Source: Streptococcus mitis
GTDB lineage: Bacteria; Bacillota; Bacilli; Lactobacillales; Streptococcaceae
Direction of reading: 5' to 3'
NCBI RefSeq assembly: GCF_901542415.1
Contig: NZ_CABEHV010000004.1
Span: 2,029,501 to 2,093,500, forward strand
DNA: 64,000 bases
Within the stretch, counting starts at the first letter, position 1. Each line of letters opens with the position of its first letter. Both the position numbers and the translations under genes were made by a program. Below, in pieces: positions 25,094 through 35,337 of the stretch. The notes below the pieces were generated by a model. The model worked only from the letters and a program-made list of their open reading frames with translations, was not told the DNA's origin and made no database searches.

Positions 25094-27343
25094 ATGTCAA
25101 CTACAATCATCGGTTTCCCTCGTTTGGGAGAATTCCGCGAATTAAAATTTACAACTGAAAAATACTTTAGAAAAGAAATCTCAGAAGAAGAACTCTTGGC
25201 AGCAGCAAAAGACTTGCGTGCTAAACACTGGAATATCGTCAAAGAAAAAGGCATCACTGAAATTCCATCAAATGACTTTTCTCACTATGACAACTTCCTA
25301 GATGCAGCTTTCCTTTTCAACGTGGTGCCTGCTTCAGTTCAAAACTTGGACTTGTCTGACCTTGAGCGCTACTTCGCTTTGGGTCGTGGTTACCAAGGAG
25401 AAAAAGGGGATGTTCGTGCCCTTCCAATGAAGAAATGGTTCAACACCAACTACCACTACATCGTTCCTAAATTTGAAAAAGACACTCAAGTCAAACTTGC
25501 AGGTCACAAGATTTTTGATGAGTTCCAAGAAGCTAAAGAACTTGGTCTCAACACTCGCCCAGTTCTTGTAGGTCCATTTACTTTCCTTCAATTGTCAGAC
25601 TTTGAAGAAGGCGTGAAAGCAGAAGACTTCGTAGACAGCTTAGTGGCTGCTTACCAAGAAGTTTTTGCTAAATTGGCAGAACTTGGTGCGACTCGTATCC
25701 AACTCGATGAAGCGGCTCTTGTAAAAGACTTGACAGCTGAAGAAAAAGCTCTCTTCTTGAATCTCTACAACAAACTCTTGGCTGACAAAAAAGGTCTTGA
25801 AGTCTTGCTTCAAACTTACTTCGGTGATGTTCGTGACGTTTACGCTGATCTTGTGAACTTGCCAGTAGATGCTATCGGTCTTGACTTCGTTGAAGGTAAG
25901 AAAACTCTTGAATTGGTTAAAGGTGGCTTCCCAGCTGACAAGACTCTCTACGCAGGTATTGTCAATGGTAAAAACATCTGGCGTAACAACTACGAAAAGA
26001 GCTTGGCTGTTCTTGAACAAATCCCAGCTGAAAACATTGTCTTGACAAGCTCATGCTCACTTCTTCATGTGCCATTTACAACTGCTAATGAAGAATTTGA
26101 ACCAGCAATCTTGAACCACTTTGCATTTGCAGTTGAAAAATTGGATGAGATTCGTGATTTGGATGCTATCCGCAATGGTCAAGGTGAAGAAGCACTTGCA
26201 GCTAACAAAGAACTCTTTGCGACTGAGCGTGTTGGTGAAAATGCTGAACTTCGTGCGCGTATCGCTGGTTTGACTGATGCAGACTACACTCGTTTGCCAG
26301 CCTTTGCAGAACGTGAAGCTATCCAAGAAGAAGCTTTCAAACTTCCAGCTCTTCCAACAACAACTATCGGTTCATTCCCTCAAACTAAAGAAGTTCGTGC
26401 TAAACGTTTGGCTTACCGTAAAGGTGAAGTGTCTCAAGAAGAGTACGACGCTTTCCTTGCTGAAACGATTGACGAATGGATCAAATGGCAAGAAGATATC
26501 GACTTTGATGTCCTTGTTCACGGTGAATTTGAGCGTAATGACATGGTTGAGTACTTCGGTCAAAACTTGTCAGGTTACCTCTTCTCTAAAAATGGTTGGG
26601 TACAATCATACGGTATGCGTGGAGTTAAACCACCAATCATCTGGGGTGATGTAACTCGTCTTAACCCTATCACTGTTAAATGGTCTAGCTATGCACAAAG
26701 CCGTACAAATAAACCTGTTAAAGGTATGTTGACTGGACCTGTTACCATCCTCAACTGGTCATTCCCACGTGAAGACATCTCTATCAAGGATTCTACTCTT
26801 CAAATCGCCCTTGCCATCAAGGATGAAGTGCTTGACCTTGAAGCTGCTGGTGTGAAGATCATCCAAATCGACGAGGCTGCTCTTCGTGAGAAATTGCCAC
26901 TCCGTCGTAGCGACTGGTACGAAGACTACCTTGACTGGGCTATTCCTGCCTTCCGATTGGTACACTCAACAGTAGCGCCAGACACACAAATCCACACTCA
27001 CATGTGTTACTCAGAATTTACAGATATCATCCCAGCTATCGACAACATGGATGCAGATGTTATTTCCTTTGAAGCTAGCCGTTCAAACCTTGAAATCTTG
27101 GACGAACTCAAAGCGAAAAACTTCCAAACAGAAGTGGGACCTGGGGTTTACGATATCCACTCACCTCGTGTACCAAATGAAGGCGAAATCGACAATACAA
27201 TCGAAGCCATCCTTGCTAAAGTGCCAAGCAAGAAAGTTTGGATCAACCCTGACTGTGGTTTGAAAACACGTGGTATTCCAGAAACAAAAGAAAGCTTGAT
27301 CCGCCTTGTTGAAGCAGCTAAAGCTGCGCGTGAGAAATTGTAA
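25094..27343 (+). CDS. metE: Cobalamin-independent methionine synthase
   Basis: Transfers the methyl group of 5-methyl-tetrahydropteroyltriglutamate to homocysteine, giving methionine. 749 residues from ATG 25094, which follows TGGAGGAC and gives the usual [12 protein letters not shown]. Two barrel domains: the N-terminal folate-binding half and the catalytic C-terminal half (from about residue 415, [14 protein letters not shown]). Zinc ligands are seen in HTHMCYSEF (about 635) and NPDCGLK (about 719). Downstream metF supplies its methyl donor. Confidence 0.95.
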   Translation: MSTTIIGFPRLGEFRELKFTTEKYFRKEISEEELLAAAKDLRAKHWNIVKEKGITEIPSNDFSHYDNFLDAAFLFNVVPASVQNLDLSDLERYFALGRGYQGEKGDVRALPMKKWFNTNYHYIVPKFEKDTQVKLAGHKIFDEFQEAKELGLNTRPVLVGPFTFLQLSDFEEGVKAEDFVDSLVAAYQEVFAKLAELGATRIQLDEAALVKDLTAEEKALFLNLYNKLLADKKGLEVLLQTYFGDVRDVYADLVNLPVDAIGLDFVEGKKTLELVKGGFPADKTLYAGIVNGKNIWRNNYEKSLAVLEQIPAENIVLTSSCSLLHVPFTTANEEFEPAILNHFAFAVEKLDEIRDLDAIRNGQGEEALAANKELFATERVGENAELRARIAGLTDADYTRLPAFAEREAIQEEAFKLPALPTTTIGSFPQTKEVRAKRLAYRKGEVSQEEYDAFLAETIDEWIKWQEDIDFDVLVHGEFERNDMVEYFGQNLSGYLFSKNGWVQSYGMRGVKPPIIWGDVTRLNPITVKWSSYAQSRTNKPVKGMLTGPVTILNWSFPREDISIKDSTLQIALAIKDEVLDLEAAGVKIIQIDEAALREKLPLRRSDWYEDYLDWAIPAFRLVHSTVAPDTQIHTHMCYSEFTDIIPAIDNMDADVISFEASRSNLEILDELKAKNFQTEVGPGVYDIHSPRVPNEGEIDNTIEAILAKVPSKKVWINPDCGLKTRGIPETKESLIRLVEAAKAAREKL

Positions 27344-27444
27344 GATAGGATTTCTCAAGAAGCGCTGTTTGGTCAATCTGCCTGTTTCACTTGGATTCTA
27401 GGAATCCAGCTAACGAAAAAATTAACTAGAAAAGGATAATGACT

Positions 27445-28311
27445 ATGTCACGCCAAACACCGTCACTCTCATTTGAAGTGTTCCCTCCCAACCCAGCCGT
27501 GGGTAATGATAACATTATTTCTGCTCTTCAAGATATGCAGGAGTTGGCTCCTCACTTTATCAGTGTAACTGCCAGCAATAATAAATTTAATATCAAGGAA
27601 ACGACGGTCCGTTTGGCTGATTTTATCCAAAACGACTTGGCGATTCCGACCATTGCTCACTTGCCAGCTATCTATTTGACTAAGGACAAGGTGGCTGAAA
27701 CTATTGCTGATTTGGACAAGGTTGGGGTGCAGAAAATCTTGGCTCTTCGTGGGGATATTATTCCTGATGTGGAACCACAAAAGGATTTCCGCTACGCAAC
27801 TGACTTGATCGAGTTCATTAAGGAGCAAGCCCCTCACTTTGATATTGTTGGTGCTTGTTATCCAGAAGGTCATCCAGATTCACCAAATCAGATTTCAGAT
27901 ATTCAAAATCTTAAGAAGAAAGTGGATGCAGGTTGTTCGAGCCTTGTAACTCAGCTTTTCTTTGACAATGAGCGCTTCTATGATTTCCAAGACAAGTGCA
28001 TCTTGGCTGGGATTGATGTTCCCATTCATGCAGGGATTATGCCAATTCTGAATCGAAGTCAGGCTCTCCGCCTCTTGAAGACTTGTGAGAATATCCATCT
28101 TCCACGCAAATTTAAAGCCATCTTAGACAAGTATGAGCATGACCCTGAGTCGCTCAGAGCAGCAGGACTTGCCTATGCAGTGGACCAAATCGTGGACTTG
28201 GTAACTCAGGATGTTGCCGGTGTGCATCTCTACACTATGAACAATGCTGAAACAGCAAAATACATCCATCAAGCAACACATGCATTGTTTAATCATCAGT
28301 CCTTAGGATAA
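27445..28311 (+). CDS. metF: Methylenetetrahydrofolate reductase
   Basis: Makes 5-methyl-tetrahydrofolate, the methyl donor for MetE. 288 residues from ATG 27445 (MSRQTPSLSFEVFPP); ATG 27439, two codons earlier, is only 3 bases from AAAAGG, so I prefer 27445 at 9 bases. FAD-barrel features: SFEVFPP with the catalytic Glu, ALRGD and VGACYPEGHPDS. The 101-base gap from metE contains a short hairpin (TGGATTC/GAATCCA), too weak in T's to be a clear terminator. Confidence 0.94.
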   Translation: MSRQTPSLSFEVFPPNPAVGNDNIISALQDMQELAPHFISVTASNNKFNIKETTVRLADFIQNDLAIPTIAHLPAIYLTKDKVAETIADLDKVGVQKILALRGDIIPDVEPQKDFRYATDLIEFIKEQAPHFDIVGACYPEGHPDSPNQISDIQNLKKKVDAGCSSLVTQLFFDNERFYDFQDKCILAGIDVPIHAGIMPILNRSQALRLLKTCENIHLPRKFKAILDKYEHDPESLRAAGLAYAVDQIVDLVTQDVAGVHLYTMNNAETAKYIHQATHALFNHQSLG

Positions 28312-28320
28312 TAAAAAGCA

Positions 28321-28358
28321 AACCATTCTTCTCAGGTGAGGGGAATGGTTCCTTTTTA
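28321..28358 (+). terminator. Intrinsic terminator after metF
   Basis: AACCATTC (28321-28328) pairs with GAATGGTT (28343-28350) and is followed by CCTTTTT. Confidence 0.85.
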
Positions 28359-28389
28359 ATGGTAAAGACAGCACTTTTTAAGAAAAATA

Positions 28390-28398
28390 TGATAAAAT
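28390..28398 (+). promoter_or_regulatory. Extended -10 promoter of the putative small RNA upstream of pnp
   Basis: TGATAAAAT, an extended -10, in the gap after the metF terminator; a transcript would start near 28405 and reach the 28601-28624 hairpin. Confidence 0.5.
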
Positions 28399-28404
28399 AG
28401 ACTC

Positions 28405-28630
28405 TGTACGTACTTGATACAAAGATGAGGGTATTAAAAAAAATAATGCATTTAAACTGGAACTCTTAGATGTTTTAGCATCAAATCTTTCTGATAACTA
28501 ACGGTAGGAAAGAGCGACACGATCGAGTCAAATCGATGTTATTTGACGAGAGAGTTAGTAAAGCATTTAGCTAATCACCTAATAGTGATTAGCGTGAAAG
28601 GATTAGATGCTTTAGCATCTAATCTTTCTA
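28405..28630 (+). ncRNA. Candidate small RNA between metF and pnp
   Basis: No coding frame of note, but perfect hairpins follow one another: GTCAAAT/ATTTGAC (28527-28547), GCTAATCAC/GTGATTAGC (28570-28593) and GATTAGATGC/GCATCTAATC (28601-28624), the last followed by TTTCT and possibly a weak terminator. A 30-base direct repeat (28466-28495 and 28603-28632, three mismatches) brackets the first two hairpins. It has its own extended -10. It could be an independent small RNA or a long pnp leader. I do not recognise a named family. Confidence 0.45.
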
Positions 28631-28632
28631 AT

Positions 28633-28805
28633 GATTTGTATCTTGAGAATTGAACACGCCTACAACTCTGTTGAAAAAGATAAATCTGCCTAGGAGCAGT
28701 CGCTCCGTCGTTCGATTTCCTATTTTCCTTTGAGTTGCTTGACGGCTTAGTATCCTGATTTTTGTAGGCAAGGCGTATAATTTCATCAATCCAAAGGGGA
28801 TTAAA
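28633..28805 (+). promoter_or_regulatory. pnp leader and promoter region
   Basis: GCCTACA (28658-28664) and TGTAGGC (28763-28769) can pair across about 98 bases, enclosing a small hairpin GGAG-cagtc-CTCC-type near 28693-28706. TATAAT at 28776-28781 lies 24 bases before the pnp ATG and could be its proximal promoter, though no good -35 is in place. AAAGGGG (28793-28799) is the ribosome site. Confidence 0.4.
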
Positions 28806-31019
28806 ATGACAAAACAAGTGTTTCAAACGACTTTTGCGGGTCGTGAGTTAATTGTAGAGACTGGTCAGGTTGCTAAGCAAGCGAATGGCGCAGTTGTCGT
28901 GCGTTACGGTGAGTCAACTGTCTTGACTGCTGCCGTTATGTCTAAGAAAATGGCAACTGGGGATTTCTTCCCTCTTCAAGTCAACTATGAAGAAAAAATG
29001 TATGCGGCTGGGAAGTTTCCTGGTGGCTTTATGAAACGTGAAGGACGTCCTTCAACAGATGCGACCTTGACAGCGCGTTTGATTGACCGTCCAATCCGTC
29101 CTATGTTTGCGGAAGGTTTCCGTAATGAAGTGCAAGTTATTAATACTGTGCTTTCTTATGATGAAAATGCTTCTGCACCGATGGCAGCTATGTTTGGTTC
29201 ATCCTTGGCGCTTTCTATTTCAGATATTCCGTTTGATGGACCGATCGCTGGGGTGCAAGTGGGCTATGTAGATGGTCAAATCATTATCAACCCTACGCAA
29301 GAACAAGCAGAGCAATCTCTCCTTGAATTGACAGTAGCTGGTACCAAGCACGCTATCAACATGGTAGAATCTGGTGCTAAAGAATTGTCAGAAGAAATCA
29401 TGTTGGAAGCTCTCCTTAAAGGGCACGAAGCAGTTAAAGAATTGATTGCTTTCCAAGAAGAAATCGTTGCAGCTGTCGGTAAGGAAAAAGCAGAAGTAGA
29501 ATTGCTTCATGTGGACGCTAACTTGCAAGCTGAAATTATCGCAGCCTACAACAGCGACCTCCAAAAGGCAGTTCAAGTAGAAGAAAAATTGGCTCGTGAA
29601 GCTGCAACTCAAGCAGTTAAGGACCAAGTTACTGCTGTGTATGAAGAAAAATATGCAGACCACGAAGAATTTGATCGTATCATGCGTGATGTGGCTGAAA
29701 TCTTGGAACAAATGGAACACGCAGAAGTGCGTCGTTTGATCACAGAAGACAAGGTACGTCCTGACGGTCGTAAGGTTGATGAAATCCGTCCTTTGGATGC
29801 GGTTGTTGACTTCCTTCCTCGTGTGCACGGCTCTGGTCTCTTTACTCGTGGGCAAACTCAGGCCCTTTCTGTCTTGACCTTGGCTCCGATGGGAGAAACT
29901 CAAATCATTGATGGTTTGGATCCAGAGTACAAGAAACGCTTTATGCACCACTATAACTTCCCACAATATTCTGTAGGGGAAACTGGACGCTACGGTGCGC
30001 CAGGTCGTCGTGAAATCGGTCACGGTGCTCTTGGTGAGCGTGCTCTTGCTCAAGTCTTGCCAAGTTTGGAAGAATTCCCATATGCTATCCGCTTGGTAGC
30101 TGAGGTCTTGGAATCAAATGGTTCTTCATCTCAGGCTTCTATCTGTGCTGGAACTCTTGCCCTTATGGCTGGTGGTGTGCCAATCAAGGCGCCAGTAGCA
30201 GGAATTGCCATGGGTCTTATTTCAGATGGAAACAACTATACAGTCTTGACAGATATCCAAGGTTTGGAAGACCACTTTGGAGATATGGACTTCAAGGTTG
30301 CAGGAACTCGTGACGGGATTACAGCCCTTCAAATGGATATCAAGATTCAAGGAATCACTGCAGAAATCTTGACTGAAGCCCTTGCCCAAGCCAAGAAAGC
30401 TCGTTTTGAAATCCTTGATGTGATTGAAGCAAGTATTCCAGAAGTTCGTCCAGAATTGGCTCCAACTGCTCCGAAAATTGATACGATCAAGATCGATGTG
30501 GACAAGATCAAGATTGTCATCGGTAAGGGTGGAGAAACCATCGACAAGATTATCGCTGAAACAGGCGTTAAGATTGATATCGACGAAGAAGGAAATGTGT
30601 CTATCTACTCTAGCGACCAAGATGCTATTAACCGTGCTAAAGAAATTATTGCTGGTTTGGTCCGTGAAGCCAAAGTGGATGAAGTTTACCGTGCTAAAGT
30701 TGTTCGTATCGAGAAATTTGGTGCCTTTGTCAACCTCTTTGACAAGACAGATGCTCTTGTTCATATCTCTGAGATGGCTTGGACGCGTACCAATAATGTC
30801 GAAGACTTGGTAGCCATCGGAGACGAAGTCGATGTTAAGGTTATCAAGATTGATGAAAAAGGACGTGTGGATGCTTCTATGAAAGCTCTTCTTCCTCGTC
30901 CTCCAAAACCTGAACGTGATGAAAAAGGTGAAAAATCAGAGCGTCCTCACCGCCCACGTCATCACAAGGATCACAAACCTAAGAAAGAAATTACAGAAAC
31001 ACCAAAAGATTCAGAATAA
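28806..31019 (+). CDS. pnp: Polyribonucleotide nucleotidyltransferase (PNPase)
   Basis: 3'-5' phosphorolytic exoribonuclease and RNA-degradation enzyme. 737 residues with two RNase PH domains (about 1-215 and 310-545; the first with [11 protein letters not shown], the second with [17 protein letters not shown]), a helical linker, a KH domain (about 558-620, [13 protein letters not shown]) and an S1 RNA-binding domain (about 624-695, [14 protein letters not shown]). The C-terminal tail is Lys, Arg, Glu and His-rich. It heads a run pnp-cysE-GNAT-cysS-mrnC, all on the plus strand. Confidence 0.97.
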   Translation: MTKQVFQTTFAGRELIVETGQVAKQANGAVVVRYGESTVLTAAVMSKKMATGDFFPLQVNYEEKMYAAGKFPGGFMKREGRPSTDATLTARLIDRPIRPMFAEGFRNEVQVINTVLSYDENASAPMAAMFGSSLALSISDIPFDGPIAGVQVGYVDGQIIINPTQEQAEQSLLELTVAGTKHAINMVESGAKELSEEIMLEALLKGHEAVKELIAFQEEIVAAVGKEKAEVELLHVDANLQAEIIAAYNSDLQKAVQVEEKLAREAATQAVKDQVTAVYEEKYADHEEFDRIMRDVAEILEQMEHAEVRRLITEDKVRPDGRKVDEIRPLDAVVDFLPRVHGSGLFTRGQTQALSVLTLAPMGETQIIDGLDPEYKKRFMHHYNFPQYSVGETGRYGAPGRREIGHGALGERALAQVLPSLEEFPYAIRLVAEVLESNGSSSQASICAGTLALMAGGVPIKAPVAGIAMGLISDGNNYTVLTDIQGLEDHFGDMDFKVAGTRDGITALQMDIKIQGITAEILTEALAQAKKARFEILDVIEASIPEVRPELAPTAPKIDTIKIDVDKIKIVIGKGGETIDKIIAETGVKIDIDEEGNVSIYSSDQDAINRAKEIIAGLVREAKVDEVYRAKVVRIEKFGAFVNLFDKTDALVHISEMAWTRTNNVEDLVAIGDEVDVKVIKIDEKGRVDASMKALLPRPPKPERDEKGEKSERPHRPRHHKDHKPKKEITETPKDSE

Positions 31020-31034
31020 GAAAAGGAGAAATGT

Positions 31035-31652
31035 ATGGGATGGTGGCGCGAAACCATTGATATCGTAAAAGAAAATGATCCAGCGGCCCGCACCACTTTG
31101 GAGGTTTTGCTGACTTATCCAGGTGTCAAGGCCTTGGCGGCCCACCGTCTCTCGCATTTTCTCTGGAAGCATGGCTTCAAACTCCTGGCTCGTATGCACA
31201 GTCAGTTTTGGCGCTTTTGGACTCAGATTGAGATTCATCCAGGTGCCCAGATTGATTCAGGTGTCTTTATCGACCATGGTTCAGGCCTGGTGATTGGAGA
31301 GACAGCTATCGTTGAGACGGGAGTTCTCCTCTATCATGGGGTGACTCTTGGGGGAACAGGGAAAGACTGTGGCAAACGCCATCCGACCGTTCGAAAGGGA
31401 GCACTCATATCAGCCCATGCCCAAGTTATCGGACCAGTAGAAATCGGTGAAAATGCCAAGGTTGGTGCTGCAGCAGTTGTTGTAGCAGACGTACCTAGTG
31501 ATGTGACGGTTGTCGGTATTCCTGCTAAGATTGTCCGTGTACATGGTAAAAAGGATGAGCCGGTCATTCACGAAGTCGAAGAAAAACGAGAGTACTACGT
31601 CAATAAACTCGAGCAGGCTAAAGAAGCCAGTCACAGATCGTCTGGGTTGTAG
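31035..31652 (+). CDS. cysE: Serine O-acetyltransferase
   Basis: Acetylates L-serine with acetyl-CoA, the first step of cysteine synthesis. 205 residues: N-terminal helical region, then a left-handed beta-helix of hexapeptide repeats (from about 72, HPGAQIDSGVFIDHGSG) with the family segments LLYHGVTLGGTGKDCGKRHP and GAAAVVVADVPSDVTVVGIPAK. Starts 15 bases after pnp behind AAAAGGAG. cysS two genes downstream uses the cysteine produced. Confidence 0.95.
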   Translation: MGWWRETIDIVKENDPAARTTLEVLLTYPGVKALAAHRLSHFLWKHGFKLLARMHSQFWRFWTQIEIHPGAQIDSGVFIDHGSGLVIGETAIVETGVLLYHGVTLGGTGKDCGKRHPTVRKGALISAHAQVIGPVEIGENAKVGAAAVVVADVPSDVTVVGIPAKIVRVHGKKDEPVIHEVEEKREYYVNKLEQAKEASHRSSGL

Positions 31653-31663
31653 AGGATACCTAT

Positions 31664-32548
31664 ATGATTCAAGCAAGAAACAAGTTAAGCCAAGAGGAGA
31701 TATCTGAGGCGAAAAAACTAATTAACTGTTGCCAAAACTATGACGGTACCTATCGTGATCCCTATCTCTCTAACATGCTTAATTTTGACCCAAACATGCC
31801 CGCCTTTTTCCTTTATTATGAAAAAGGCGAACTTGTTGGTTTATTAACTGTCTATGCAGATGACCAAGATGTGGAAGTGACGATACTGGTTCATCCAGAT
31901 CATCGCCGTCAGGGAATTGCGCGTGCATTGTTTACTTGTTTTGAGAGAGAAACAGCTTCTTTTCCGATTCATTCAGTCACTTTTCAGACAGAGCGTGTTT
32001 TTCTAGACCGCCATCCTGATTTTGTTAGCAACTGGGGATTGGTCGAGGACGAGGATACAGAAACTTGGTTAGGTAAGGATAGAAAACCTTATCCGTTAGC
32101 AAAGGTTTCTAATCTTGAAGTTTTGTTAGCAGATAGTTCGTATCAGGAGCAAATCAGTCAGTTAAAACTTCAGGCATTCTCAGAAGAGCATGAATCTAGA
32201 GAGATTGTGGATAGATATGTCGCTGAAGCTCTGAAGGATCCAGAAAGTCGCTTATATATTTTGTTAAAAGACGGTCAGGTTATTGGAACTTGTACGGTAG
32301 ATTTATCGACTAATACGAATTACTTCTACGGGTTAGCAATATCTGAACCTGAACGTGGGAAAGGCTATGGAAGCTACTTAGCAAAATCCCTTGTCAACCA
32401 ACTAATTGAGCAAAATGACAAGGAATTTCAGATTGCAGTAGAGGACAGCAATGTAGGTGCCAAGCGCTTGTATGAAAAAATTGGCTTTGTCAAACAGACC
32501 CAGGTGGTTTATCTGAATGAGAAAGGAGCAAGGGATTCCGAAGTGTAG
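31664..32548 (+). CDS. Tandem GNAT-family N-acetyltransferase
   Basis: 294 residues with two GNAT-like halves. The first (about 1-145) shows the acetyl-CoA loop VHPDHRRQGIARALF; the second (about 150-290) shows SEPERGKGYGSYLAKSL and a terminal VEDSNVGAKRLYEKIGF typical of GNAT domains. The acceptor substrate is unknown. ATG 31664 is 11 bases after cysE. The same neighbour is, as I recall, found between cysE and cysS in other mitis-group genomes. Confidence 0.85.
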   Translation: MIQARNKLSQEEISEAKKLINCCQNYDGTYRDPYLSNMLNFDPNMPAFFLYYEKGELVGLLTVYADDQDVEVTILVHPDHRRQGIARALFTCFERETASFPIHSVTFQTERVFLDRHPDFVSNWGLVEDEDTETWLGKDRKPYPLAKVSNLEVLLADSSYQEQISQLKLQAFSEEHESREIVDRYVAEALKDPESRLYILLKDGQVIGTCTVDLSTNTNYFYGLAISEPERGKGYGSYLAKSLVNQLIEQNDKEFQIAVEDSNVGAKRLYEKIGFVKQTQVVYLNEKGARDSEV

Positions 32549-32629
32549 AGAGATTCGGACTGAAATTCAATTGAACTCTTAGTGATGAAACTAATTGTTC
32601 TTGGATTTTAGCTTTCCTAACTATGATTT

Positions 32630-33973
32630 ATGATTAAAATCTATGACACTATGTCTCGTGATTTGCGAGAATTTGTCCCAATCGAGGACAGCAAGGTCAA
32701 GATGTATGTCTGTGGGCCAACGGTGTACAACTATATTCACGTGGGGAATGCTCGTTCGACGGTGGCTTTTGATACCATTCGTCGTTATTTTGAGTACTGT
32801 GGGTATGAGGTTGCCTATATTTCCAATTTTACGGATGTGGATGATAAGATTATCAACCGTGCCAAGGAAGAGGGCATCACGCCTCAGGAGGTTGCGGACA
32901 AGTACATCGCTGCCTTTCGTGAGGATGTGACGGCCTTGGGCGTCAAACCTGCGACTCGCCATCCGCGTGTGGTGGAGTTTATGGCTGACATTATCCGCTT
33001 TGTGGAAGACTTGATTGGAAAAGGTTTTGCTTATGAGAGCCAAGGAGATGTCTATTTCCGTGTGGAAAAATCTCATAACTATGCCAAGTTGGCCAATAAA
33101 ACCTTGGAAGATTTGGAGTTAGGTGCTTCAGGTCGTACCGATGAAGAAACGGCTCGTAAGGAAAATCCTGTAGATTTTGCCCTATGGAAATCTGCCAAGC
33201 CAGGCGAGATTTCTTGGGACAGTCCTTGGGGACCTGGTCGTCCGGGCTGGCACATCGAGTGTTCAGTCATGTCGACAGAGATTTTGGGCGACACCATTGA
33301 TATTCACGGTGGTGGAGCTGACCTAGAGTTTCCTCACCATACCAATGAAATTGCCCAGTCAGAAGCCAAAACAGGCAAGATCTTTGCCAACTACTGGATG
33401 CACAATGGCTTTGTCAATATCGACAATGTCAAGATGTCCAAGTCCTTGGGTAACTTTATCACCGTACATGATGCCCTTAAAACTCTTGATGGGCAAGTGC
33501 TTCGATTCTTCTTTGCGACACAACATTACCGTAAGCCTATCAACTTTACGGAAAAGGCAGTGCGTGATGCAGAGACCAATCTCAAGTATCTGAAAAACAC
33601 CTATGAGCAACCATTTACTGGAACTGTAGATGCTCAAGAGTTACAGGCCTTTAAAGATAAGTTTGTAGCTGCTATGGATGAGGATTTCAACTCTGCCAAC
33701 GGTATTACAGTAGTCTTTGAAATGGCCAAATGGATCAATTCAGGCAACTATGATACAAGTGTCAAGCAAGCTCTTGCAGATATGTTGGAAGTCTTTGGAA
33801 TTGTCTTTATTGAGGAAGTTTTGGACGCTGAGATCGAATCCTTGATTCAAAAACGCCAAGAAGCGCGTGCCAATCGTGACTTTGCGACAGCGGACCAGAT
33901 CCGTGACCAATTGGCTGCTCAAGGGATTAAGCTCCTTGACACCAAAGATGGAGTGAGGTGGACACGTGATTGA
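32630..33973 (+). CDS. cysS: Cysteinyl-tRNA synthetase
   Basis: Charges tRNA(Cys). Class I synthetase of 447 residues: YVCGPTVYNYIHVGNAR (about 27-43; HVGN is the HIGH motif, with a zinc-binding Cys), WHIECSVM and HGGGADLEFPHHTNE (zinc site), and KMSKSLGN (about 269). The start at 32630 gives the conserved MIKIYDTM N-terminus but has no convincing ribosome site in front. It overlaps mrnC by 8 bases. Confidence 0.96.
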   Translation: MIKIYDTMSRDLREFVPIEDSKVKMYVCGPTVYNYIHVGNARSTVAFDTIRRYFEYCGYEVAYISNFTDVDDKIINRAKEEGITPQEVADKYIAAFREDVTALGVKPATRHPRVVEFMADIIRFVEDLIGKGFAYESQGDVYFRVEKSHNYAKLANKTLEDLELGASGRTDEETARKENPVDFALWKSAKPGEISWDSPWGPGRPGWHIECSVMSTEILGDTIDIHGGGADLEFPHHTNEIAQSEAKTGKIFANYWMHNGFVNIDNVKMSKSLGNFITVHDALKTLDGQVLRFFFATQHYRKPINFTEKAVRDAETNLKYLKNTYEQPFTGTVDAQELQAFKDKFVAAMDEDFNSANGITVVFEMAKWINSGNYDTSVKQALADMLEVFGIVFIEEVLDAEIESLIQKRQEARANRDFATADQIRDQLAAQGIKLLDTKDGVRWTRD

Positions 33974-34352
33974 TGTCAATCTCATTAACGGGATTGCGTT
34001 AGCTTTTGAGGGGGACGCGGTGTATTCTATGTATATTCGTCGTCACCTCATTCTAAAAGGTATGACCAAACCCAATAAACTCCATCAAGAAGCGACCAAG
34101 TATGTCTCAGCCAAAGCTCAGGCTCGCCTGATTTCCCTTATGTTAGAGGAGCAAGTCCTGACGGAAAAAGAAGAAGAAATCTACAAACGTGGTCGCAATA
34201 CCAATAGTCACACAAAGGCTAAAAATGCCGATGTGGTGACCTACCGTATGTCCACAGGTTTTGAAGCAGTCATGGGTTATCTCCATATGACTGAAAATCT
34301 GGAACGTCTTGAGAGCTTGATTTCGTGGTGCATCCAAAAAGTGGAGGGCTAG
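33966..34352 (+). CDS. mrnC: Mini-ribonuclease 3 (23S rRNA maturation)
   Basis: 128-residue RNase III-like nuclease without a double-stranded RNA-binding domain, which trims 23S rRNA ends. The RNase III core is visible: LAFEGDAVYSMYIRRHL near the start (acidic residue pair) and GRNTNSHTKAKNADVVTYRMSTGFEAVMGYLH. Start is GTG 33966 with GGAGTGAGG upstream; it overlaps cysS by 8 bases. The cysS-mrnC order is standard in Firmicutes. Confidence 0.93.
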   Translation: MIDVNLINGIALAFEGDAVYSMYIRRHLILKGMTKPNKLHQEATKYVSAKAQARLISLMLEEQVLTEKEEEIYKRGRNTNSHTKAKNADVVTYRMSTGFEAVMGYLHMTENLERLESLISWCIQKVEG

Positions 34353-34355
34353 GAC

Positions 34356-35225
34356 ATGATGGCAAAAGAATTACAAGAATGGTTTCCTGAAGCTCAGATT
34401 TCAGACCAACCAGTAGAGAAAGAGGGTTATCTCACTCTTCCTTTAGCTTCTCAACAGTGGATTTTGCTGGAGGAAGCTGGGCTCAGCGAGCGTGAAAAGC
34501 AGTTGATTTCACTTTTGACCCAGCAGGAGCAGGCTCGTTCGCTCAATCCTTGGTATTCTTTTTTGATTGAGGGGAAGGGACAGACACCACAAACTTTTAA
34601 AAAGATTCAGTTGGCCTATTGTCATCTTTCCTATTTTCAGCAGGAAAATCTAGCTTCTTGGCTGGATATGATGCGGACTCTATTTCCTAACTGTCAGACA
34701 GTGCTTCAGGTCGGAGCTCAGGATTATGTTTTCGTGCTTCAACAAGATAAATACACCTCTGTACGAGCTATTTTAAGTGATACGATTGAAGCGGTTGAGT
34801 ATGACTTTGGATTGCGTCTCTCTATCATGTTAGGCCAGGTTTGGTCTCAGACGGGCCATCAAGCCCTATCAGACTTGATTAAAGCGGAGCGGGATTTGTT
34901 TAAGACTTGGTGGCGTCAGGGTCACCAAGGTGTTCATACTTTTTCTCAGCTCTATCTTTGGAGTATGGGAGAAAGACTCGTGGACTTGAAGGCAATCAAG
35001 GAATGTCTACACCAGATGATTTTGGATCAAGATCAGATTCAGGAAATCATCCTCTCTCTTTGGGAAAATAGTGCTGTTCTCACTAAAACAGCTCAGCAAC
35101 TCTATCTGCACCGCAATTCTCTCCAATACAAGATTGATAAGTGGGAAGAATTGACAGGGCTTCAATTGAAGGAATTGACCGATCTCACCCTGTGTTATCA
35201 ATTGATTTTACCAGATATTCTTTAA
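34356..35225 (+). CDS. PucR/CdaR-type helix-turn-helix regulator
   Basis: 289 residues. The last 60 carry the PucR C-terminal helix-turn-helix: ENSAVLTKTAQQLYLHRNSL, then QYKIDKWEELTGL and a final LTLCYQLILPDIL. The N-terminal 220 residues resemble no domain I can name. It may regulate the next gene msmK or act elsewhere; that is unproven. ATG 34356 lies 9 bases after GGAGG; ATG 34359 is an alternative. The stop touches a strong terminator. Confidence 0.72.
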   Translation: MMAKELQEWFPEAQISDQPVEKEGYLTLPLASQQWILLEEAGLSEREKQLISLLTQQEQARSLNPWYSFLIEGKGQTPQTFKKIQLAYCHLSYFQQENLASWLDMMRTLFPNCQTVLQVGAQDYVFVLQQDKYTSVRAILSDTIEAVEYDFGLRLSIMLGQVWSQTGHQALSDLIKAERDLFKTWWRQGHQGVHTFSQLYLWSMGERLVDLKAIKECLHQMILDQDQIQEIILSLWENSAVLTKTAQQLYLHRNSLQYKIDKWEELTGLQLKELTDLTLCYQLILPDIL

Positions 35226-35256
35226 AGTTTTGTGCAAGTTGCACAGAACTTTTTTA
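35225..35256 (+). terminator. Intrinsic terminator after the PucR-type gene
   Basis: AAGTT-TGTGCAA (35225-35237) pairs with TTGCACA-AACTT (35239-35251) around a one-base centre with one mismatch, then a T run. The very short loop suggests the inner pairs open. Confidence 0.8.
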
Positions 35257-35283
35257 TTTTTTTGGTCACTTTGCCATAGAAAA

Positions 35284-35305
35284 ATAAAGCGTTTTCATCT
35301 ATAAT
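35284..35305 (+). promoter_or_regulatory. msmK promoter with overlapping cre site
   Basis: TATAAT (35300-35305) is the -10. ATAAAGCGTTTTCAT (35284-35298) fits the CcpA cre consensus with one mismatch in either orientation and lies directly against the -10, so CcpA would block the polymerase. Confidence 0.65.
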
Positions 35306-35337
35306 AAAATTATCAAAATACAAAAGGAGTTCACCTC

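Noticed and set aside
28312-28805. A tRNA or riboswitch (T-box, SAM) upstream of pnp or metE
   Set aside because: No cloverleaf, no T-box core and no SAM-riboswitch core could be recognised; only the hairpins described.
29388-30053. A 221-residue open frame on the minus strand inside pnp, and similar long antisense frames in metE, relA and psaBC
   Set aside because: They are shadows of strongly codon-biased genes; residue content is Phe/Ser/Cys-rich and no ribosome sites or family features are seen.
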